From positions 1-16,578 of the forward strand of contig JAEWFZ010000043.1 in the NCBI GenBank assembly GCA_023388535.1: a stretch of DNA of 16,578 nucleotides, written 5' to 3'. A program made the position numbers and the translations under genes. This document shows, piece after piece, positions 1-6,296 of the stretch. Below the pieces are notes generated by a model that was given only the letters and a program-made list of their open reading frames with translations, made no database searches and was not told the DNA's origin. This DNA comes from Bacillota bacterium (lineage in GTDB: Bacteria > Bacillota_I > Bacilli_A > Erysipelotrichales > Erysipelotrichaceae). The stretch's first letter is position 1. Each line of letters starts with the position of its first letter.

Positions 1-32
1 AATAATAACACGGAGGTTTTAATTTCAATTCT

Positions 33-123
33 CCAACGTTAAAATGGATAGCACCGCTTTAATCTCTTTATATTTTCCAACGCTAAAATGGATAGGTCTG
101 ACTTCCAACGTTAGAATGGACGA
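33..123. repeat. Three direct 19-bp repeats, probable end of a mobile element
   Basis: Near-identical copies lie at 33-51 (CCAACGTTAAAATGGATAG), 78-96 (CCAACGCTAAAATGGATAG) and 105-123 (CCAACGTTAGAATGGACGA). All are in the same orientation, with gaps of 26 and 8 bp. No gene is visible in 1-130. Several same-direction short repeats at one edge are typical of the multiple terminal repeats that bind transposase in IS21-like or Tn7-like elements, so I infer that the element body lies to the left of the window. The copy nearest the flank is the most divergent. There is no transposase in view, so the family is not established. Confidence 0.5.
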
Positions 124-130
124 TCCCAAT

Positions 131-150
131 AAAACACCTCACGGTGTTTT
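131..150. terminator. Intrinsic terminator at the end of the feo operon
   Basis: A perfect 8-bp stem, AAAACACC (131-138) with GGTGTTTT (143-150), has a 4-nt loop and T/A-rich sequence on both sides. The stop codon of the Cys-rich gene lies in the loop and stem. The longer T run is on the plus strand (to 152), so it may work in both directions and also stop transcription arriving from the mobile element on the left. Confidence 0.7.
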
Positions 151-369
151 TTCATTATTTAAATTCATTTGATCGCGCTTATAGCGTTGCAAAAAGGACT
201 CCTCATTCCCACTACAAAGCCCGGCCAGCCCACAACCACCACAAGAATCTCCACAAAAGCTCTTTTTAGTGGCCCATTGATGGACGATTTTCCTAGCTTG
301 TAAATAAACGATAAAAGCGACTACCAAGCCTACTAATATCGTTGAAATATTATTTAATAACCAACTCAT
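139..369 (-). CDS. FeoB-associated Cys-rich membrane protein
   Basis: This is a 76-residue protein with one N-terminal membrane helix (about residues 7-24), a short basic stretch and a cysteine cluster C39-x3-C43-x2-C46-x5-C52. The layout matches the family of small Cys-rich membrane proteins encoded next to feoB in many Firmicutes. The family is thought to assist ferrous iron transport, but its exact role (iron handling, or a FeoC-like partner on the cytoplasmic side) is not settled. The start ATG overlaps the feoB stop in an ATGA arrangement and is preceded by a GGAGAGGTG ribosome binding site inside feoB, so translation is probably coupled. The tail after the Cys cluster is polar and ends at the operon terminator. 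Confidence 0.88.
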   Translation of the reverse strand: MSWLLNNISTILVGLVVAFIVYLQARKIVHQWATKKSFCGDSCGGCGLAGLCSGNEESFLQRYKRDQMNLNNEKTP

Positions 370-2795
370 GGATTCACCTCTCCGATATCAACCAACAATG
401 GATTTTCATCGTTACTCGGTGCCGGTCTAAAAATCAAATATAATCCGAAAATCAAGACCAAGCCGCCGATAGTAGCTTCAAGATAATTACCTTGACCACT
501 AATGAAAAGCGCTAATTGGTAGAAAACAAAACTAACCGCATAAGCAAAGCCGACTTGATAGGCTAAAGCAAACCAGGTATATTTGCGATTATTCATTTCT
601 CGAGTAATGGCTCCTACTGAAGCAATACATGGCGTACAAAGCAGATTAAAAATTAAGAACGAAAACGCCGCTATCGGTGTAAAGGCTAGACGCATCGCTT
701 CCCAAACTTGCCAGCCATTTTCAGCAACTTCTTCCATACCACTAAAGAGTACCCCGAAGGTTCCTACTACGTTTTCCTTAGCAATCAGACCGGTAACTGT
801 CGCTACCGTCGCTTGCCAAGATCCAAAACCTAAAGGCGCAAAGATCGAAGAGACAAAGTTTCCAAATACGGCTAAAATCGAAGCTTCAATATTTTCTACC
901 ATGCCAAAATGTGGCTCAAAGCCAAAGTTCATTAAGAACCACAGGACCACCGATGACACCAGAATAATGGTTCCAGCTTTCGAAATGAAAGCCCAAGTTT
1001 TTTCTAAAACCGATTTGATTACATTGCTCATTTTCGGCCAACGATATTCTGGAAGCTCCATAACAAAGGGAGAAACATCTCCAGCAAACATTTTCGTTTT
1101 CTTTAAGATAATACCAGTAACCAAAATAGCCGCAACGCCGATGAAGTAGGCACTCGGTGCGACCCACCACGCCCGATTAAAAAAGGCACCGGCAATTAAA
1201 GCTATGATCGGAAGTTTAGCCGAGCAAGGCATAAAACTAGTCGTTAGAATCGTTATTCTCCGATCCGTTTGGTTTTCTATGGTCCGCGAGGCCATGATGC
1301 CAGGCACTGAACAACCGGTACCAATCATCATCGGGATAAAGGATTTTCCAGATAATCCGAATTTTCTAAAAATACGGTCTAATACAAATGCAATCCGGCT
1401 CATATAGCCACTCGCTTCCAAAAGCGCGAGCAATAAGAAAAGTACTGCCATTTGTGGAACAAAACCTAAAACCGCACCTACCCCACCGATAACTCCATTA
1501 ACAATTAAAGAAACCAACCAAGGCGCCACTTGCCATTTATTTAAAGTTTCTTCAACGACTACAGGAATACCTTTTAAATAGACACCATAGTTTTCCGGAT
1601 CTGGTTCTTCCACCACTTTGCTTGTCAAATAGCTACTATAATTAACGGTTATAGTTGATTCAATGATTCCCTCATCATCATAGATCGGTACGGTGGCGAT
1701 ATAATTATTCGCTTGATTTAAATCGACCTTGGCGATTTCTGCTTGTTGCTCATAGCCTTCAACAATGCTTTGATGGCTCTTATAGTTTTCAACCGCATGT
1801 TGATAGTCTTTATCGCCAATATTTAAAAGATGAAAACCATCACCAAACAATCCATCATTGGTCCAATCCGTAGCCCAAGTACCGACCGTTGAAATCGATA
1901 AGAAGTATACTAAAAACATAGTGAGTACGAAAATCGGGAAAGCTAGGAATCGATTGGTTACAATATTGTCAATCTTATCCGAGGTTGTTGAATTAGTCAT
2001 ACAACCTTTACAATAATTACCACGAAGCATACGGGTAATATATAAATAACGTTCGTTGGCGATGATGCTTTCGGCATCATCATCTAAGAAATCTTCTATC
2101 TTTTGGATGGCTGTTTCTATTTCGTTTTGACAAATATCATCTAGATCAATTCGCTTTAAAACGCGCGGGTCGCGTTCAAATAATTTAATCGCAAGCCAGC
2201 GTTTATTTTCAGCTACAACCGTCTCGAGATAGTCGTGTTCAATATGATTTAACGTATTTTCCAAAGTTCTGGAAAATATATTTAGAGTTTCACTACTATA
2301 ATTACCAATTTGCTCTAAAGCTAGGTGCGCCGCCTCGAGGCAGTTTTCGTTTTTTAACGCCGAGATTTCAATGATTGGTACGCCCAAATCGAAGCTAAGT
2401 TGTTTAATATCGATAAAATCACAATTTTTACGGACGATATCCATTAAATTAATGGCGATGATCATCGGAATCCCTAATTCAATTAATTGTGTACTTAAAT
2501 ATAAATTACGCTCTAAATTGGTGCCATCGACAATATTTAAGATTGCATCCGGTTTCGATTTAACCAGATAATCACGCGCAATGACTTCTTCCAAAGTATA
2601 TGGTGATAAGGAATAGATGCCCGGTAAATCGGTAATAATTACCTCGTTATGATCGCGCAGTTTACCTTCTTTTTTCTCAACAGTAACGCCCGGCCAATTG
2701 CCGACGTATTGATTTGAACCCGTGAGCTGGTTAAACAAAGTGGTTTTACCACTATTAGGGTTACCAACTAAAGCTATTACTTTTTTCTTCTCCAT
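366..2795 (-). CDS. feoB: Ferrous iron transport protein B (GTPase-coupled permease)
   Basis: FeoB imports Fe(II) across the cytoplasmic membrane. The N-terminal G domain shows GNPNSGKT (about residues 11-18), DLPG (56-59), NLMD (116-119) and a G5-like SA (145-146). A helical linker follows, with a CxxC at about 262-265. Then come the permease helices with the family motifs VNGVIGGVGAVLGFVPQ, GLSGKSFIP and GTGCSVPGIMASRT. Between the first membrane helix and the next conserved segment there is a hydrophilic stretch of about 90 residues (roughly 311-409), far longer than in typical FeoB. The start chosen is the ATG at 2795 (809 residues), with GAGGGG about 10 nt upstream. A TTG 18 nt further upstream would overlap feoA and is less likely. 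The gene starts 4 nt after the feoA stop. Confidence 0.96.
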   Translation of the reverse strand: MEKKKVIALVGNPNSGKTTLFNQLTGSNQYVGNWPGVTVEKKEGKLRDHNEVIITDLPGIYSLSPYTLEEVIARDYLVKSKPDAILNIVDGTNLERNLYLSTQLIELGIPMIIAINLMDIVRKNCDFIDIKQLSFDLGVPIIEISALKNENCLEAAHLALEQIGNYSSETLNIFSRTLENTLNHIEHDYLETVVAENKRWLAIKLFERDPRVLKRIDLDDICQNEIETAIQKIEDFLDDDAESIIANERYLYITRMLRGNYCKGCMTNSTTSDKIDNIVTNRFLAFPIFVLTMFLVYFLSISTVGTWATDWTNDGLFGDGFHLLNIGDKDYQHAVENYKSHQSIVEGYEQQAEIAKVDLNQANNYIATVPIYDDEGIIESTITVNYSSYLTSKVVEEPDPENYGVYLKGIPVVVEETLNKWQVAPWLVSLIVNGVIGGVGAVLGFVPQMAVLFLLLALLEASGYMSRIAFVLDRIFRKFGLSGKSFIPMMIGTGCSVPGIMASRTIENQTDRRITILTTSFMPCSAKLPIIALIAGAFFNRAWWVAPSAYFIGVAAILVTGIILKKTKMFAGDVSPFVMELPEYRWPKMSNVIKSVLEKTWAFISKAGTIILVSSVVLWFLMNFGFEPHFGMVENIEASILAVFGNFVSSIFAPLGFGSWQATVATVTGLIAKENVVGTFGVLFSGMEEVAENGWQVWEAMRLAFTPIAAFSFLIFNLLCTPCIASVGAITREMNNRKYTWFALAYQVGFAYAVSFVFYQLALFISGQGNYLEATIGGLVLIFGLYLIFRPAPSNDENPLLVDIGEVNP

Positions 2796-2799
2796 CACG

Positions 2800-3027
2800 T
2801 TAATTCCCCTCAACCTCTATCATTGCGGCATCTTCTTTTCTTAAGGTTAACTCATAACCACGGACGGTTATTTCGATGGGATCACCTAGCGGTGCTACCT
2901 TACGTAAGTAAATCGATATACCTTTAGTAATGCCCATGTCCATAATGCGTCTTCTTAAGGCACCTTGACCATGGACTTTGATAACTTTTACGGTATTTCC
3001 AACTTTCGTATTTCTTAAGGTATTCAT
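2800..3027 (-). CDS. feoA: Ferrous iron transport protein A
   Basis: This is a 75-residue cytoplasmic protein with the SH3-like FeoA fold. Supporting features are a hydrophobic N-terminal strand, the segment GALRRRIMDMGITKG typical of the family (the x-R-R-x-x-D-M-G-I core), APLGDPIEITVRGYELTLR, and a final strand before the acidic end. FeoA is thought to bind the FeoB G domain or membrane complex and is needed for full iron uptake. It is the first gene of the operon. The start ATG at 3027 has AGGGGTG about 6 nt upstream. The promoter and two palindromic operators lie just upstream. Confidence 0.95.
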   Translation of the reverse strand: MNTLRNTKVGNTVKVIKVHGQGALRRRIMDMGITKGISIYLRKVAPLGDPIEITVRGYELTLRKEDAAMIEVEGN

Positions 3028-3041
3028 GTGTCACCCCTCGT

Positions 3042-3057
3042 GTTAGCCTACGCTAAC
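3042..3057. promoter_or_regulatory. Palindromic operator 2 of the feo operon
   Basis: GTTAGC-CTAC-GCTAAC is a 6-4-6 inverted repeat with the same arms as operator 1, centred 34 bp from it. It falls just after the predicted transcription start of feoAB (about 3063), where a bound repressor would block transcription. The arm GTTAGC resembles half of the DtxR/IdeR consensus. A DtxR-family iron repressor is my inference, and none is encoded in the window. Confidence 0.65.
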
Positions 3058-3069
3058 GCAAACCTGATA

Positions 3070-3098
3070 AATATAGTTAGCAATTGCTAACAAGACAA
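3070..3098 (-). promoter_or_regulatory. Promoter of feoA-feoB
   Basis: On the minus strand a -35 box TTGTCT (3093-3098) is separated by exactly 17 nt from a -10 box TATATT (3070-3075). The spacer is almost entirely operator 1. Transcription should start near 3063, giving a leader of about 35 nt before feoA. Confidence 0.65.
3076..3091. promoter_or_regulatory. Palindromic operator 1 of the feo operon
   Basis: GTTAGCAATTGCTAAC is a perfect 16-bp palindrome filling the spacer between the -35 and -10 boxes of the feo promoter. A protein bound here would exclude RNA polymerase. It shares both 6-bp arms with operator 2, and only the central 4 bp differ (AATT against CTAC). The likely regulator is a DtxR-type metal-dependent repressor. 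Confidence 0.7.
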
Positions 3099-3210
3099 TC
3101 ATACGCTGGCCTCTTTTCATAGTCAAGCAATATTATTACAACAAAGTTTGAAGCGGCCTACCTAACCTTTCTTAGTCAAAACCACTTATCAAATCTCATG
3201 ATAAAAGCAC

Positions 3211-3242
3211 AAAAAAGTGGTAAGCTGTAGCTCACCACTTTT
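3211..3242 (-). terminator. Intrinsic terminator of the ankyrin/EF-G operon
   Basis: A 13-bp stem (arms 3213-3225 and 3230-3242, one G-U pair) with a 4-nt loop is followed on the minus strand by a run of six T. It lies 9 nt after the stop codon of the EF-G paralogue. The A/T-rich ends make it possibly bidirectional. Confidence 0.85.
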
Positions 3243-3251
3243 GGCATATGA

Positions 3252-5321
3252 TTAATCTTTTTCTTCAGCCGCTTTGGCTTCGCGAACGACTTGATCTACC
3301 ACCGGTTGTGGGGCGATCTCATATCGAACAAATTCTTGAGTATAGGTCGAACGGCCTTGGGTAAAGGAACGTAAATTATTGGAATAGTTCATCATTTCCG
3401 ATTGTGGAACTTCAGCAACTATTACTTGTTTACCATCGACTGGTTCCATTCCTAAAATCATACCGCGTCGTTTGTTAAAGTCACCAATAATGGTTCCCGT
3501 ATACTCGTCCGGTCCGGTTACTTCTACTCTTACAATAGGTTCAAGTAACGTTGGTTTCGCTTTTGGCATGGCTTGGTTATAGGCTAAACGGGCGGCTGAC
3601 TTAAAGGCAATTTCCTTAGAGTCAACGTCGTGATAGCTACCATCGGTTAAGGTAGCTTTGACCCCTACCACTTTATAACCGGCTAAGACCCCTTTTAACA
3701 TACATTCTCTTAAGCCTGCTTCGACTGCTGGGAAGTATTGACGAGGTACAGCACCACCGAAGACGGTTTCTTCGAAAATCATTTCCTCGGTTTCTGCTGG
3801 TTCAAAGGTTACGAAGACGTGTCCATATTGACCGGCTCCACCGGATTGTTTCTTATGTTTTCCTTCCCCTGAGACAGTACCGCGAATGGTTTCACGATAT
3901 GGTACTTTCGGATCGGTTAAGTCTACTTCAACTTTATACTTAGCTTTGAGCTTATTTAACATGACATCAATGTGCTGGTCGCCTAAGCCATAGAGAACCA
4001 TTTCATTGGTTTCACTATCATGAACTAGTTTTGCGGATAAATCTTCTTCCAATATTCTCTGAATGGCGGTCGATAGTTTATCTTCATCGTTCTTGGATTT
4101 TGGCCAAATGGCTTTAGCTAGCATTGATGGTGGGAATTCAATCGCTGGATATTTAACAGGATTTTCTTTAGTAGCTAGAGTGTCGTTAGTTTGAGTAACG
4201 GCTAATTTAACTACGGCACCGATATCCCCTGTAAATAGTTTTCCAACCGCTATTTGGTGTTTTCCACGAAGCGCAAAGATTTGTTGAATCTTTTCCGCAT
4301 TATCTTTTTGAACGTTAATGACTTGAGCATCGGTACTTAATACCCCGGTCATAACTTTCAAATAAGTAATACGACCAACAAATGGGTCTACTACTGTCTT
4401 AAAGACAAAGGCGGATAAATCTTCTTCCTCCGTAGTTTTCAAAGTGACCATTTCGCCATTGCGATTAATTGCTTCAACGGTGCCAATTTCTGCATACGAT
4501 GGGAAGTATTCAACAATTAAATCTAAGAGACGTTCAATCCCTTGTTGATTAATCGCCGATCCACAATAAACAGGATGAATTTCCCCAGAGCGAACGCCGG
4601 CGGAAACTCCTTCGAACATTTCTTCTTCGTTGAAGGTACCATCTTCGAAATAAGATTCCATCAATTCTTCACTGGTTAAAGCAACGATTTCACAGATTTG
4701 TTCATAGATTTCATCCACTCGATCAACTAAATCGGCTGGTACTTCTTTCGGTGTTGTCCGGTCGTTGTAATACCAAGCTTTTTTCTTAAGGATGTTTACT
4801 GAACCAACAATTTCATTGCCTTCTTTAATTGGGATTTCAAAAGCGATAACGCTCTTTCCAAAGGTATCTCGTAACTGTTGGTATACTTTGTCAAAGTCAG
4901 CATGTTCGTCGTCCATCTTATTAACAAAGAATATCGTAGGTAAATGACGGCTCTTAATTAAATCGAGCGAACGTTCCGTCCCTGGTTCAATACCGTCACG
5001 GCCCGATACTAAAACTAACGCATTATCGGCTACCCGTAAAGCGGCTTGGGTTTCTCCGTAATAGTCAAAGTACCCCGGTGTGTCTAAAAAGTTAATTTTA
5101 CAATCTTTCCACTCTACCGGAGCAATCGAGGTGTAAACCGATTGTCCACGGCGTACCTCTTCAGGTTCAAAGTCCATCGCCATATTATTATCACGATGAC
5201 TTCCCATCCGATCTAATACTTTATTAAAATACAATATACCTTCTACTAAAGTAGATTTTCCGGTGCCTGAATGGCCCATTAAAACTACGTTTCTTACTTC
5301 ATTTGATTTATAGTCTCTCAT
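3252..5321 (-). CDS. EF-G paralogue (EFG-II/FusA2-type translational GTPase)
   Basis: A 689-residue protein with the full five-domain EF-G architecture. The G domain has GHSGTGKST (16-24), DTPG (80-83) and NKMD (134-137). Domain IV has SGGAGQYGHV, and the C-terminal region has RSTYTQEFVRYEIAP. Several features place it outside the housekeeping EF-G group. The P-loop is GHSGTGK rather than AHxDAGK. Switch I reads EEVRRGQSV instead of ERGITI. DTPG is followed by YFDY where standard EF-G has HVDF, so the GTPase-activating His is replaced by Tyr. These traits are shared with the EFG-II/FusA2 paralogues, whose role is not firmly known and may be an auxiliary or recycling function. The start ATG at 5321 has AGGGGT overlapping the stop codon of the ankyrin gene, so the two are probably translationally coupled. 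Confidence 0.88.
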   Translation of the reverse strand: MRDYKSNEVRNVVLMGHSGTGKSTLVEGILYFNKVLDRMGSHRDNNMAMDFEPEEVRRGQSVYTSIAPVEWKDCKINFLDTPGYFDYYGETQAALRVADNALVLVSGRDGIEPGTERSLDLIKSRHLPTIFFVNKMDDEHADFDKVYQQLRDTFGKSVIAFEIPIKEGNEIVGSVNILKKKAWYYNDRTTPKEVPADLVDRVDEIYEQICEIVALTSEELMESYFEDGTFNEEEMFEGVSAGVRSGEIHPVYCGSAINQQGIERLLDLIVEYFPSYAEIGTVEAINRNGEMVTLKTTEEEDLSAFVFKTVVDPFVGRITYLKVMTGVLSTDAQVINVQKDNAEKIQQIFALRGKHQIAVGKLFTGDIGAVVKLAVTQTNDTLATKENPVKYPAIEFPPSMLAKAIWPKSKNDEDKLSTAIQRILEEDLSAKLVHDSETNEMVLYGLGDQHIDVMLNKLKAKYKVEVDLTDPKVPYRETIRGTVSGEGKHKKQSGGAGQYGHVFVTFEPAETEEMIFEETVFGGAVPRQYFPAVEAGLRECMLKGVLAGYKVVGVKATLTDGSYHDVDSKEIAFKSAARLAYNQAMPKAKPTLLEPIVRVEVTGPDEYTGTIIGDFNKRRGMILGMEPVDGKQVIVAEVPQSEMMNYSNNLRSFTQGRSTYTQEFVRYEIAPQPVVDQVVREAKAAEEKD

Positions 5322-5330
5322 GTTTTACCC

Positions 5331-5999
5331 CTATTTCAATATCGGTTGTAGTTCAGCTAAACTTGAATCACGGACGTAGTGAACTGCTTTTCTTCCCGAT
5401 GTATCTTCTAATTCTTTGTCCGCTCCGTTTTCCAGTAGATAGTTAACTAAATCTACATAACCGGAGTAACTAGCTCGCATGAGCGCGGTGGTTCCATAAG
5501 AGTCTCTTATATTGAGGTCAGCATTAGCTTCTACTAAAGATTTAACCACTTCGAATCGAAACGCAACAACCGCTTCCATCAAAGCCGTTCTACCTTGACC
5601 ATCTTGAGCATTAATATCGACGCCTTGTTCAATTAAATAATCAACAACGTTGAGTTGTCCTAAGAACGCCGCTCTCATTAACGAAGTTCTACCTTTGTGG
5701 TCGGCCGTATTAATATCAGCATCATGTTCAACGAGTAGTTTGACAATATCTAATTCTCCTTTTTTAGAAGGACCCATTAGTGCTGTTTTACCACCATTGT
5801 CTCTAACATTGACCTTCGCTCCATGTTCTATTAAGTACTCTACAATATCCTTATAACCACGTTTAGCACTACGCATTAATGAGCTTCTACCATCGCCGCT
5901 CATGTAATTGACGTCAGCACCCTGTTTAACCATGGCTACTACGACATCGTAATCACCAGATGCACTAGCATCCCACATTTTTTTATTTGTTTGATCCAT
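5331..5999 (-). CDS. Ankyrin-repeat protein
   Basis: A 222-residue cytoplasmic protein with no signal peptide or membrane helix, made almost entirely of ankyrin repeats. Five consecutive units of exactly 33 residues run from about 34 to 198, each with a (T/S)(A/S)LM helix start, V(D/E)YL(I/L)E-like second helix and GADVN-like turn. A divergent capping unit lies at each end. Such proteins bind other proteins, but the partner cannot be read from the sequence. The strong AGGAGG site (6008-6013) lies 8 nt before the ATG at 5999. The EF-G paralogue follows after 9 nt, which suggests a shared function, possibly direct binding. The gene lies downstream of a small ORF and a terminator, and I see no convincing promoter of its own. 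Confidence 0.9.
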   Translation of the reverse strand: MDQTNKKMWDASASGDYDVVVAMVKQGADVNYMSGDGRSSLMRSAKRGYKDIVEYLIEHGAKVNVRDNGGKTALMGPSKKGELDIVKLLVEHDADINTADHKGRTSLMRAAFLGQLNVVDYLIEQGVDINAQDGQGRTALMEAVVAFRFEVVKSLVEANADLNIRDSYGTTALMRASYSGYVDLVNYLLENGADKELEDTSGRKAVHYVRDSSLAELQPILK

Positions 6000-6033
6000 A
6001 TCTTATTCCTCCTATCAACAAACAAAAATACAC

Positions 6034-6060
6034 AAAAAAAGATGGATACAATCCCATCTT
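6034..6060 (-). terminator. Terminator or attenuator between the 26-codon ORF and the ankyrin gene
   Basis: On the minus strand AAGATGG (6054-6060) pairs with CCATCTT (6039-6045). The stem can be extended inward by GAT/ATC with one bulged G, and seven T follow. The stop codon of the small ORF begins the stem. Because it stands between a promoter and the ankyrin/EF-G genes it may act as an attenuator. Otherwise it simply ends a short transcript of about 130 nt. Confidence 0.8.
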
Positions 6061-6139
6061 AAAAATACTCATTTGAAGTTTGCTCACAAACAACCACAAC
6101 AAAAGTGGTTAAACCAAAAACAATTCCAATGGTGTTCAT
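6059..6139 (-). CDS. 26-residue hydrophobic peptide, possible leader peptide
   Basis: The ORF encodes M-NTIGIVFGLTTFVVVVCE followed by QTSNEYF: a single hydrophobic segment (residues 3-18) and a short polar tail. AGAGG lies 9 nt before the ATG, a promoter lies upstream at 6168-6195, and the TAA is built into the terminator stem at 6060. The mRNA also forms a small hairpin inside the ORF (AACCAC at 6092-6097 with GTGGTT at 6105-6110). I do not recognise the peptide. It could be a leader peptide for attenuation of the downstream ankyrin/EF-G operon, or a small membrane peptide such as a type I toxin. A second ATG at 6146 in another frame would give a 20-residue Cys/His/Trp-rich peptide, but AGAGG is too close to it. 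Confidence 0.5.
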   Translation of the reverse strand: MNTIGIVFGLTTFVVVVCEQTSNEYF

Positions 6140-6167
6140 GATACATCACCTCTAATTCCTTGACTCT

Positions 6168-6195
6168 ATTTTACTCAATATCATTAAAAATTCAA
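6168..6195 (-). promoter_or_regulatory. Promoter of the 26-codon ORF and probably the ankyrin/EF-G operon
   Basis: Minus-strand boxes TTGAAT (-35, 6190-6195) and TAAAAT (-10, 6168-6173) have a 16-nt spacer. Transcription would start near 6161, leaving a leader of about 20 nt before the small ORF. It is divergent from the pepF promoter. Confidence 0.55.
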
Positions 6196-6266
6196 GTGCT
6201 TTAACTATATTTCTGACATTTCAGTGACAAAGCTCTAAGAATCGTATCGACTTTGATATTTCAGTG

Positions 6267-6272
6267 TATAAT
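6267..6272 (+). promoter_or_regulatory. -10 box of the M3 peptidase promoter
   Basis: A perfect TATAAT lies 24 nt before the start codon. No good -35 box is seen 16-18 nt upstream (best is TATCGA at 6245-6250). A 9-bp direct repeat, ATTTCAGTG at 6218-6226 and 6258-6266, ends exactly at the -10 box and might bind an activator. Confidence 0.55.
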
Positions 6273-6296
6273 TAAACAAGACAAAAGGAGCAAGCT

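Noticed and set aside
33..123. CRISPR array
   Set aside because: There are only three copies, the repeats are short (19 bp), the gaps are unequal (26 and 8 bp) and no cas gene is near.
583..1149. Long open frame on the plus strand opposite feoB
   Set aside because: It is antisense to a strongly conserved gene, has no ribosome binding site and shows no recognisable protein features.
2793..2813. TTG start for feoB at 2813
   Set aside because: It would overlap feoA and has no well-spaced ribosome binding site. The ATG at 2795 does and begins the usual MEKKK-like N-terminus.
6084..6146. Alternative 20-residue Cys/His/Trp-rich ORF overlapping the 26-codon ORF
   Set aside because: The ribosome binding site is only about 2 nt from its ATG, while it is well spaced for the other frame.
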